A program made the position numbers and the translations under genes. The notes under the pieces were generated by a model that saw only the letters and a program-made list of their open reading frames with translations, did not search any database and was not told where the DNA came from. Shown here one piece after another: positions 1-6,538 of a stretch of 6,538 nucleotides of DNA (positions are counted from its first letter, which is position 1; each line of letters begins with the position of its first letter). Source of the stretch: Fidelibacterota bacterium (GTDB lineage Bacteria; Fidelibacterota; Marinisomatia; Marinisomatales; TCS55); the NCBI GenBank assembly GCA_002701785.1, contig NZXC01000033.1, forward strand, positions 2,694 through 9,231, given 5' to 3'.

Positions 1-138
1 GTTATAAGTGTAATATTTCCAGCAAAAAAAATAAACAATAAAATAGAAGAAACATTTTTAAAAATGATTCCTTACTATGCTTGGAATAATCGTCAAAATA
101 GTTCTATGATTGTTTGGATACCTTTTATAAAAAAGTAA
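1..138 (+). CDS. C-terminal end of a GH127/DUF1680-family glycoside hydrolase (partial, 5' end outside window)
   Basis: Frame 1 is open from the first base to a TAA at 136-138 and encodes 45 residues. Residues 24-41 read IPYYAWNNRQNSSMIVWI. This matches the conserved ending of GH127/DUF1680 proteins, in which an IPYYAWxNR segment is followed by a Met-x-Val-Trp motif shortly before the C-terminus. Characterised GH127 members are beta-L-arabinofuranosidases acting on plant or algal glycans, but the family is broad and many members have no tested substrate. The catalytic Glu and the zinc-binding Cys residues would lie upstream, outside the window, so activity cannot be judged. The usual Gly after NR is Gln here. 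The next gene starts 8 bases after the stop, so the two are probably co-transcribed. The assignment rests on a short fragment: the family is likely, the substrate unknown. Confidence 0.7.
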   Translation, partial: VISVIFPAKKINNKIEETFLKMIPYYAWNNRQNSSMIVWIPFIKK

Positions 139-146
139 AATAAAAA

Positions 147-1028
147 ATGTTTTCAATTCATTTTATTGTTCATTCAATTTCATCCAGAAAATCAAGGGTA
201 CTTGAAAAAAATATTAAAATATTATTTTCTGATAGAACAAAGCATAATTTTTTTATAAAACATTCTAAGCATAAAGGACATGCTGTTGAATTAACGAAAA
301 AGTCTATCAAAGAAAAGGCAAATGTTATAGTGGCTTGTGGTGGAGACGGAACAATAAATGAGGTTGCAAGAAATGTTGTTTTTAGTTCTATAATTTTTGG
401 TATTGTTCCAATGGGATCTGGAAATGGTTTAGCGAGGTGTTTAAATATTCCAAATAATATTTTAGAGGCATTAAAGATTATAAAGGAAAAAAGTATAAAA
501 AAGATTGATGTAGGAAAAATTAATGATGATTATTTTTTTTGTAATGCTGGTGTATCTTTTGATGCTTTTTTTATGAGAAATTATAATTATTATAATCAAA
601 GAGGAATTATAGGATATGCTAGAGCATTTTTTGTTTCATTGTTTGATTTTAGATATTTAGAAACCAAGATAGAAGGAGAGGGATTAAATCAAACCTCAAA
701 ACCATTTTTGCTTCTTATTTCTAACACTAATTTATTAGGTTATAATATATCTATATCACCAAATGCTTCAATATTTGATGGTAAATTAGATCTTATTGTA
801 GTTGAAAAAATGAGCTGGTTGAAAATTTTCCTTTTTTTTATTATGACTCTTTTTAGATATTATCCTAAAATATTTAAAATTAAAAGGTCTAAAATTAACT
901 ATGTAACTCTCCATTCTCAAGATAATAATTTTGTCTATCAAATTGATGGTGATGTTGTTGCTAAGAAAACAGATAAACTTGTTGTTTCTATTTTACAAAA
1001 AGGACTTAGTGTAATCGTCCCATTTTAA
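147..1028 (+). CDS. Diacylglycerol kinase-family lipid kinase (DgkB/YegS/LCB5 type)
   Basis: This 293-residue protein has the usual length of the bacterial DgkB/YegS lipid kinases, cytosolic or membrane-associated enzymes that phosphorylate diacylglycerol or a related lipid with ATP. Visible motifs, in order, are HAVELT (45-50), the nucleotide-binding loop CGGDGTINEV (64-73), PMGSGNGLA (88-96), the family segment FCNAGVSFDA (131-140), RGIIGYARAFF (152-162), DGKLDLIVVE (211-220) and QIDGD (265-269). The last two supply acidic residues of the metal and catalytic site in this family. Two departures are visible. The N-terminal NPxSG-like turn reads HSISS (9-13), and the usual DGE near the C-terminus is DGD. 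An in-frame TAA at 141-143 makes the ATG at 147 the first possible start. The start lies 8 bases behind the GH127-like gene, with an A-rich rather than Shine-Dalgarno leader. The lipid substrate cannot be predicted, and sphingoid-base kinases belong to the same superfamily. Confidence 0.9.
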   Translation: MFSIHFIVHSISSRKSRVLEKNIKILFSDRTKHNFFIKHSKHKGHAVELTKKSIKEKANVIVACGGDGTINEVARNVVFSSIIFGIVPMGSGNGLARCLNIPNNILEALKIIKEKSIKKIDVGKINDDYFFCNAGVSFDAFFMRNYNYYNQRGIIGYARAFFVSLFDFRYLETKIEGEGLNQTSKPFLLLISNTNLLGYNISISPNASIFDGKLDLIVVEKMSWLKIFLFFIMTLFRYYPKIFKIKRSKINYVTLHSQDNNFVYQIDGDVVAKKTDKLVVSILQKGLSVIVPF

Positions 1029-1036
1029 TATTAAAA
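1023..1036. repeat. 14-bp perfect AT palindrome spanning the lipid kinase stop codon
   Basis: TTTTAATATTAAAA is a perfect palindrome that contains the kinase stop TAA (1026-1028). A second AT-only inverted repeat, AATTAAT (1075-1081) with ATTAATT (1089-1095) around a 7-base loop, overlaps the stop of the convergent VPS10-type gene. Both lie in or beside the 54-bp convergent gap, where termination from both sides is expected. The stems contain no G or C and the first has no loop, so they would be weak hairpins. A role in termination is only inferred. Confidence 0.3.
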
Positions 1037-1082
1037 TAGTAAAGTTTAAATATTAAAATTGTGATTATTTATATAATTAATT

Positions 1083-4000
1083 TTAGTGATTAATTTCTAA
1101 ACGTCCAGGTGTATAAGGAGCATCAATAGCTTTTAATTGTTTTTCTAATTCTTTAATATCTACTTTTAATAAAGCTATAATTTGCTCGTTTATTGGACTA
1201 TATTCTTCTTTAGCAATATCAAAACTTTCTAAATGAGTTTGTGTTGGTGAGGCTGTAGAATACTTTTGCTCATTTACTATAATTCTCACTCGATTTGAAG
1301 GAGTTGGTAATTGCTGAATATCTAAACGATTTTTTAAAGGGTCTCCGTTTAGTTTTATACTAATCTCTTTTATTTTTAACTCAATATTTCTTACTGAGCT
1401 AGACAAAACATCAATAGGTTGTTCTACTAATTTTATAGCTTCTTTAATGTATTTAATTTTATTTTCTGCTTCAGAAAGCATACGTTGACTAGCTTGAATT
1501 TTTCCTTGAAGAGTGGAAACTTTCCTCTGGAAAGCTACTTTAGAAGCCCTATCTTTTGCTGGCATAACCGTATTATCTAATGCTTTTACAGTAAAAGAAA
1601 TAGGTGAAACCATACTAGTTAAGACACCTTTATGATAATAACCTAATTCAATAGTGTATGTACCTGGATTAACAAGTGTTCCTTCAGATGCTCCAGCAAA
1701 AGGATTATAGAATGATGAGCTATTTAAATTAATAGGATTCTTTTCCTCGTATCTTAAATTCCAATGGAACCGTTGTAATCCTTTTGAAGGTTTTTTGAAT
1801 ACTTTTTTAACTACGTTTTCAGAAGCATCTTTAATTGTAAACACTAGTTGTGGCACTTCTTCATTTGATTCTGAATATAAGGAACTATAATTTGGATATG
1901 GAGTGTCGCTCTCTGACTTTATGAATTCTTTTTCCTTTTTTTGACGTTGCTCTTTTAGAGATTTATAACTCTCATCGTAGTAATATGTAATGATAGCTTC
2001 TGGATCAAGATTAGTAGCTGTATAATAATTATCCCCTTGAAAAGCTTTTCCTGGTAATCCTAAAGGCATACTTTTTTCCCACATTAATGCTTCTCTAATC
2101 GGATAGATTGATGCTTTACTAATTGGCTTGGCGTTTTCAATATTTCTTAATGCTGAATAGTCATCTAACACATAAAAACCTCTTCCAAATGTACCTAATA
2201 CTAAGTCATTTTCACGTTTTTGGATTGCAATATCTCTAACGGCTATTGTTGGTAATCCATTTTTTAAAGCTTTCCATCTTTCTCCTCTGTTTGGAGAGAA
2301 AAATACACCAAATTCTGTACCACAAAAAATAAGGTTTTTATCAATATGATCTTCTTCTATTGAATAGATACTACCACGTATTGGTAGGTTGTTAGCGATA
2401 GGTTTCCAAGTATTTCCTTTGTCGTCAGATTTAAAAATATAAGGCTTAAAATCTCCATATTTATGGTGATTGAAAGCAACATAAATTACATTAAAATCAT
2501 GCTGAGATAAATACACACTATTCACGTATGATTGTTTTGGGGCTCCTGGTATATTGTCAATTTTACGCCAATTATCACCACCATTTTCAGATATTTGAAT
2601 TAATCCATCATCTGTACCTATAGCTAATAAATTAGCATCAATAGGGGATTCAGAGAAAGCAACTATAGTTCCATAAGGAGAAGTAGAACCATGTTTATTA
2701 ATTGCATCTATACTTAACACTCTATCGTAGACTTTAAGTGTATTTCTATCTAATTTTCTAGATAAATCATCGCTAATTACTTTCCAACTATTTCCGTAAT
2801 CGTCAGATCTAAATACCTTATTTGCAGAAAAATATAATCTTCCTTTTTTATGTTTGCTTATAGCTAATGGTGCATCCCAATTCCATTTGTAATCTACTTC
2901 TCCTTTACTTGCTATAGGTTTAATACCAACTTCTTCACCACTTTTTTTATCGTATCTAACCAACCATCCATATTGTGATTGTGCGTAAACAATGTTTGGA
3001 TTTTCTTGATCTATTTGTGACTCAAAACCATCGCCTCCATGAGTAATAAACCAATCTTGATTAGTAATTCCATGTGCAGTATTTACTCTAGAAGGACCTC
3101 CTAAACTAAAATTATCTTGAGTTCCTCCATATATGTTGTAAAAAGGAAAGTCATTATCTAAAGCTACTTTATAAAACTGTGTGATAGGAAGATTTTCTTT
3201 AAAATCCCAAGTTTTTGCAGCATCAAATGTTTCGTATATACCTCCATCACACCCTACAAGCAAATGCTTATTATTATTTGGATTAATCCATATAGAATGA
3301 TTATCAACATGTTTAAAATCTTCACCAACATTTTTGAATGTCTTACCACCATCATGAGTAACGGTCATCCAAGTTTCCATACAATACACTGTATTTACAT
3401 CTACTGGATCAGCAATAATTTTTTGATAATAAAGACCATTAGTAAAATGATCACTTTGTCTTTCCCAAAAAGCTCCTCTATTTGTAGATTTATAAAAACC
3501 ACCTTTTCTGTTGGCTGCTTCAACAATTGCATAAATGGTTTCTGGATTAGCTGGTGATATCGCTAAACCTATTCGACCTAATTCTACTTTTGGTAGACCT
3601 TTTTGAATTTTTTCCCATGAATTTCCACCATTAGTCGTTTTATATAACCCCGAACCTGGTCCTCCACCGACATACGTATAGACATGTCTTCTACGTTGTA
3701 CAGTTGAAGCATATAATACTTCTGGATTTCTTGGATCCATTATTATATCAGTTACACCTGTATGTTCGTCTATACTTAATAGGTTATTCCAAGTTTTACC
3801 ACCATCTTCACTTTTGTATAATCCTCTATCACCACCTTTACTCCATAACGGACCAACAGCAGCAACATATATTATATTTGAATTTTTAGGATGGACAATG
3901 ATTTTACCTATATGTTCTGAGTTTTTTAATCCCATGTTTGACCATGATTTACCAGCATCCATTGATTTATATACTCCATCACCATAACTTACAGAACGTT

Positions 4001-4358
4001 GATGATTGTTTTCTCCTGTTCCTATCCAAATAATGTTTGTATTGTTAGGATCTATAGTAACACAACCAGTAGAATAAGAATTTTCATTGTCAAATATTGG
4101 TTCATAATGTACTCCAGAATTAGTAGTTTTCCATACACCACCAGAAGATGTAGCAACATAATATTCGGAAAAATTATTAGGATTTACAGCAATATCTGAA
4201 ATTCTACCAGAAGTTAAAGCTGGACCTACACTGCGCCATTTTAAACCATTTAAACTAATATCGTCTAACGGATGAGTTTTTTCTTTTTTTTGTTTTTGTG
4301 AATAAGTAAGTGTAGTAATTGAAAGAAATAGAAGTAATAAAGTAAGAATTTTTTTCAT
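1083..4358 (-). CDS. Exported VPS10/BNR-repeat beta-propeller protein (GH74-like, often named 'glycosyl hydrolase')
   Basis: This 1091-residue exported protein starts with a signal peptide (1-20, ending TYS) with Gln at +1. Eleven Asp-box (S-x-D-x-G-x-T-W-like) motifs start at residues 78, 132, 183, 241, 291, 334, 377, 518, 590, 644 and 688. They indicate two tandem seven-bladed beta-propellers over about 36-735, the fold of sortilin/VPS10 domains and GH74 xyloglucanases. Family landmarks are YGGTQDN (410-416), THGGDGFE (439-446), WNWDAPLAIS (492-501), GTDDGLIQ (581-588) and GTFGRGFYVLDD (722-733). A C-terminal region follows, with a beta-sandwich-like part (836-925, including GLQRFHWNLRY) and helical, probably coiled-coil segments (944-1004, 1051-1078). 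The protein ends in YTPGRLEIN. Length and order match the large Bacteroidota VPS10-like family, which is usually annotated as glycosyl hydrolase without biochemical proof. I see no recognisable type IX secretion C-terminal domain, so it is probably periplasmic or outer-membrane associated. Its substrate or binding partner is unknown. Confidence 0.9.
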   Translation of the reverse strand: MKKILTLLLLFLSITTLTYSQKQKKEKTHPLDDISLNGLKWRSVGPALTSGRISDIAVNPNNFSEYYVATSSGGVWKTTNSGVHYEPIFDNENSYSTGCVTIDPNNTNIIWIGTGENNHQRSVSYGDGVYKSMDAGKSWSNMGLKNSEHIGKIIVHPKNSNIIYVAAVGPLWSKGGDRGLYKSEDGGKTWNNLLSIDEHTGVTDIIMDPRNPEVLYASTVQRRRHVYTYVGGGPGSGLYKTTNGGNSWEKIQKGLPKVELGRIGLAISPANPETIYAIVEAANRKGGFYKSTNRGAFWERQSDHFTNGLYYQKIIADPVDVNTVYCMETWMTVTHDGGKTFKNVGEDFKHVDNHSIWINPNNNKHLLVGCDGGIYETFDAAKTWDFKENLPITQFYKVALDNDFPFYNIYGGTQDNFSLGGPSRVNTAHGITNQDWFITHGGDGFESQIDQENPNIVYAQSQYGWLVRYDKKSGEEVGIKPIASKGEVDYKWNWDAPLAISKHKKGRLYFSANKVFRSDDYGNSWKVISDDLSRKLDRNTLKVYDRVLSIDAINKHGSTSPYGTIVAFSESPIDANLLAIGTDDGLIQISENGGDNWRKIDNIPGAPKQSYVNSVYLSQHDFNVIYVAFNHHKYGDFKPYIFKSDDKGNTWKPIANNLPIRGSIYSIEEDHIDKNLIFCGTEFGVFFSPNRGERWKALKNGLPTIAVRDIAIQKRENDLVLGTFGRGFYVLDDYSALRNIENAKPISKASIYPIREALMWEKSMPLGLPGKAFQGDNYYTATNLDPEAIITYYYDESYKSLKEQRQKKEKEFIKSESDTPYPNYSSLYSESNEEVPQLVFTIKDASENVVKKVFKKPSKGLQRFHWNLRYEEKNPINLNSSSFYNPFAGASEGTLVNPGTYTIELGYYHKGVLTSMVSPISFTVKALDNTVMPAKDRASKVAFQRKVSTLQGKIQASQRMLSEAENKIKYIKEAIKLVEQPIDVLSSSVRNIELKIKEISIKLNGDPLKNRLDIQQLPTPSNRVRIIVNEQKYSTASPTQTHLESFDIAKEEYSPINEQIIALLKVDIKELEKQLKAIDAPYTPGRLEINH

Positions 4359-4456
4359 TTTTAAGGTGTTAAGTTTATGTTGATCTTTTAAAACTATCTA
4401 TTTTTTTTATTTCAATCATTTATAAATTAAAAAAAAATTGTAAATTGTTTGAAATT
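4359..4456. promoter_or_regulatory. Divergent intergenic region expected to hold promoters for both flanking genes
   Basis: These 98 bases separate two divergently transcribed genes, so both promoters should lie here. On the - strand, TAGTTTTA (complement of 4389-4396) matches the Bacteroidota -7 consensus TAnnTTTG except at the last base, and lies about 30 bases before the VPS10-type start. A TTG lies upstream of it, but with 16 bases between, which is shorter than the usual 19-21. On the + strand there are only A/T-rich stretches (TATAAATT at 4421-4428, TAAATTGT at 4441-4448), and no convincing -33/-7 pair. There is an 8-base T run (4401-4408) and a 9-base A run (4429-4437). No Shine-Dalgarno sequence precedes either start. 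The promoter role is inferred from gene orientation, and the exact elements are uncertain. Confidence 0.4.
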
Positions 4457-4897
4457 ATGAAAAGCAACTTCTTTTATTTAGTATTTTTTTTCACTTTACT
4501 TATAGTATCGTGTGGCGGAGAAGAAGAAGAAGCAGGACCCGCTCCTGTAGATCCCTTAGACACACAGGGAAATCTTCTTAATGGTACCTGGAAAGTAAAA
4601 GATGCAAATTCTGTTATTAAAGATGGAGCCATTGTAGATGTCTTTACAACTATGACACTTACTATTTCTGGAGGAAGTAAATCTGGTGGAAACTATTCTA
4701 CTTCAAATTCTGATAGTGCAGAAATATGGCCAAATTCTGGAACGTGGACATTTTCTAATGGAGATAAAAATAAACTTTTACGAAGCGATAATGTAGTGAT
4801 TAGCATTTCAGTAACAGAGACTACACTAAGGACTAGCTTTACAACAACGGGTGGAATTAAAGATGGGAACTGGGTCTTTGATTTTGTAAAACAGTAA
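4457..4897 (+). CDS. Small lipoprotein, probably surface-exposed, lipocalin-like beta domain (function unknown)
   Basis: The product has 146 residues. The ATG at 4457 is preferred over an in-frame TTG at 4445, because it gives a typical MKSNFF start directly before the hydrophobic core (5-17). A lipobox IVSC puts the lipidated Cys at 19, followed by GGEEEE (20-25), an acidic run like the lipoprotein export signals that send Bacteroidota lipoproteins to the cell surface. A Pro-rich linker (26-34) leads to a small domain starting LLNGTWKVKD (40-49) and ending GNWVFDFVKQ. It alternates short beta-like strands, with PNSGTWTFSN in the middle. This pattern resembles lipocalin-like or other small beta-barrel lipoproteins common in Flavobacteriia, but I cannot name a family with certainty. 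The next gene's likely TTG start lies two bases after the stop, which suggests translational coupling and a shared function. Confidence 0.82.
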   Translation: MKSNFFYLVFFFTLLIVSCGGEEEEAGPAPVDPLDTQGNLLNGTWKVKDANSVIKDGAIVDVFTTMTLTISGGSKSGGNYSTSNSDSAEIWPNSGTWTFSNGDKNKLLRSDNVVISISVTETTLRTSFTTTGGIKDGNWVFDFVKQ

Positions 4898-4899
4898 AG

Positions 4900-6538
4900 T
4901 TGAATAAACTTTATTCTATAGTATTCATTCTTATATTTATTAGTTTAATCTATGTAGAAAACACCTATTCTCAAATCATGTATCCAGGAACTCCAGAATT
5001 AATAGGTAGTGAAGAAGATTTTTGGGTGTGGGAAACTGATAGTTGTAAATACACTATGACTCCTGATGGATCAGTAAGAGCTTATAGAGATAGTAATGAT
5101 AATATTATAGTTCATCTTGCACATTATGATAATTTTAGATTAACTGGTACTTCTTTTGATAATCTAACAAGTGACTGTAATGTTATATTATCATCTAACT
5201 GGAATACAGATCCTTCAAAACATGATAATCAGCACTGGTTGGGAGGAGGATATACTGAAGATGGTATTAATGTTCATGCATTGGTTCATAACGAAAATTG
5301 GAATAAAGCCAATGATGCTGTTTCTGGTGATTATTACAGTACATCCATAGTCTATTACTCATCATCTGATGGAGGAGCAACATGGAGTCGTCCAAGCGAT
5401 TATGTGGTTTATTCAGAGTCAGATAATACCACAGGACATTCAAATTTTAATGATGTTGGTCATATTGGAGTAGAGGCAAAATCAAATATTATAAAACATG
5501 ATGGATACTATTACACATTATTAGAATCGAATCAAATAGAAATTAATATTGGTAATTCTGCTCAAAGTCTAACCTATATAATTAGAACTGATGATCTCTC
5601 AGATCCAAATAGTTGGAGGGGTTGGGATGGTACTGGATACAATGTTGTCCTTGGTGACAGATATAATGAAACTATTAATACAAATTCTTTAACTCGTTTG
5701 AACAAGGGAACTGTATGGGAAGGAAATGTTGCATTCCATAATGAAAACCTACTTTATAGTACTTATTTCGAGAAATTTATGATAGTCGGTCTAGGTCAAT
5801 TTGGAAATAAAAATGGTGTTTATTATACTTTATCCGATGATTTGATTCACTGGTCTCAAAGAATACTTGTAAAAACTTGGGATTCGGATGATTACATTAT
5901 CGGTGAAGCTGACACTAGGGAAAAAAGTGATTTTCAATATAAAATTGCTTACGCTGGTGTGGTTGATCATAATTCTACTGATAGAAATTTTGGTACAGCA
6001 GGTCAGGAAGCATATTTGTATTGGACTGAATATCAACCTAGTGCTGGATCTCCTACGTGTCCAAATGGGTTAAGTTGTTGGGCTTATGATAGAAAAATTA
6101 AAAGACAAAAAATTCAATTTACAAAGAGAGAAGTTTCTGAGTTTATTGTAGATGGTTCTGGTGATCTTGAAGACAAAAAACAAGGAGATGGTGTTGCTAC
6201 TACTACAGCTAATAAAACAAGTTTAAGATCGGCTCTTTTGGAAAACAGGTATCGTCCACCTTGGGCAACTGATGAAGTATTAACAATAAAATTTAATTTA
6301 CCTGCTACCAAAAAAACCATTACTCCTGCATCTCTTTTTTTGGAACCAGAATGGCCTTTTATTCTTGATGGAACAACTGAAACAGATTATACTGGAAACA
6401 CTTCTAATTTCAGTGATGGTTTAAACCATAATCCTATAGTTACAATCGAAGGTGAATCTGCTATAATAAACTTAAAAGCTGGAAATTCAGAGATTAAGGG
6501 AATGGATATATATTCTGTAACAGCTCAAGGAAATAACA
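4900..6538 (+). CDS. Exported beta-propeller plus CSLREA-type beta-helix protein (partial, 3' end outside window)
   Basis: The frame is open from 4882 to the window edge, giving 546 codons from a TTG at 4900. The first ATG (4978) would leave no signal peptide. The TTG gives NKLYSI, a hydrophobic core (about 6-18) and ENTYSQ, with cleavage after S25 and Gln at +1. Residues 28 to about 395 look like a secreted beta-propeller, with a perfect Asp-box SSDGGATW (155-162), LSDDLIHWS (311-319) like the blades of GH43/GH32/GH33-type enzymes, and TEDGINVHALVHNE (116-129, approximate). Four cysteines (49, 93, 387, 393) could form disulfides. From about 415 the sequence changes to FIVDGSGD, then NKTSLRSAL (438-446), IKFNLP (463-468), ILDGTT (488-493) and an NSEIKGM segment (529-535). 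That order resembles the CSLREA motif and first coils of right-handed beta-helix proteins, with Thr in place of the Cys. A sorting domain may lie beyond the edge. The function is unknown; glycan binding or cleavage is possible. Confidence 0.85.
   Translation, partial: MNKLYSIVFILIFISLIYVENTYSQIMYPGTPELIGSEEDFWVWETDSCKYTMTPDGSVRAYRDSNDNIIVHLAHYDNFRLTGTSFDNLTSDCNVILSSNWNTDPSKHDNQHWLGGGYTEDGINVHALVHNENWNKANDAVSGDYYSTSIVYYSSSDGGATWSRPSDYVVYSESDNTTGHSNFNDVGHIGVEAKSNIIKHDGYYYTLLESNQIEINIGNSAQSLTYIIRTDDLSDPNSWRGWDGTGYNVVLGDRYNETINTNSLTRLNKGTVWEGNVAFHNENLLYSTYFEKFMIVGLGQFGNKNGVYYTLSDDLIHWSQRILVKTWDSDDYIIGEADTREKSDFQYKIAYAGVVDHNSTDRNFGTAGQEAYLYWTEYQPSAGSPTCPNGLSCWAYDRKIKRQKIQFTKREVSEFIVDGSGDLEDKKQGDGVATTTANKTSLRSALLENRYRPPWATDEVLTIKFNLPATKKTITPASLFLEPEWPFILDGTTETDYTGNTSNFSDGLNHNPIVTIEGESAIINLKAGNSEIKGMDIYSVTAQGNN

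Noticed and set aside
3264..4199. Several short + strand open frames (3264-3557, 3704-3889, 3999-4199) inside the VPS10-type gene
   Set aside because: They lie antisense to a gene with strong family motifs throughout. Their translations are low-complexity, rich in Ile, Tyr and His, as expected from the complement of AT-rich coding DNA, and they have no recognisable domain.
3240..4210. Repeated Asp-box coding segments as DNA repeats or a CRISPR-like array
   Set aside because: The similarity is at protein level only (S-x-D-x-G-x-T-W) with irregular spacing and varied codons. It reflects propeller blades and not nucleotide repeats.
4401..4440. T run and A run in the divergent region as an intrinsic terminator
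   Set aside because: There is no GC-containing hairpin next to either run, and the region lies upstream of both genes, where promoters are expected instead.
4445..4456. TTG at 4445 as the start of the lipoprotein, adding four residues
   Set aside because: The ATG at 4457 gives a standard lipoprotein signal peptide with a Lys directly before the hydrophobic core. The extension adds an acidic residue before the n-region and gains nothing.
4978..4980. ATG at 4978 as the start of the last gene
   Set aside because: It would discard an in-frame signal peptide with a good cleavage site that ends exactly before this Met. The TTG at 4900 explains the upstream coding sequence better.
5830..6320. Short open frames overlapping the last gene (5830-6036 and 6114-6320 on the - strand, 5888-6073 on the + strand)
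   Set aside because: The frame containing the propeller and beta-helix motifs is continuous across all of them, so they are shadows in other frames.

Overview
The window is strongly AT-rich and looks like the chromosome of a marine or environmental member of the Bacteroidota, most likely Flavobacteriia. The evidence is the low-GC coding, the lack of Shine-Dalgarno sequences before the starts, two exported proteins whose signal peptides end in TYS|Q (the Gln at +1 typical of this phylum), a lipoprotein with an acidic run just after its lipobox cysteine, and a large VPS10/BNR-propeller protein of a type common in this group.

Layout. Positions 1-138 hold the last 45 codons of a + strand gene whose C-terminus matches the ending of GH127/DUF1680 glycosidases. 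Eight bases later comes a complete diacylglycerol kinase-family lipid kinase (147-1028). A 54-bp AT-only gap separates it from a convergent gene, the 1091-residue VPS10/BNR protein on the - strand (1083-4358). A 98-bp divergent intergenic region (4359-4456) then leads to two + strand genes: a 146-residue lipoprotein (4457-4897) and, two bases after its stop, a large exported protein that runs off the right edge (4900-6538, at least 546 residues).

The last gene is the most notable item. It has no ATG until codon 27. Read from a TTG at 4900 it gains a full signal peptide. Its N-terminal ~390 residues resemble a glycosidase- or sialidase-like beta-propeller with one perfect Asp-box. From about residue 415 it changes to a sequence resembling the CSLREA-type entry of right-handed beta-helix proteins. 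The lipoprotein and this protein are probably co-transcribed and form a cell-surface or secreted pair of unknown function.

How they may work together: the left side suggests a glycan-degradation gene co-transcribed with a membrane-lipid enzyme. The right side consists of three envelope or secreted proteins transcribed outward from one short divergent control region. Two of the three carry Asp-box propellers. No RNA gene, mobile element, CRISPR array or gene-free stretch over 300 bases was seen.
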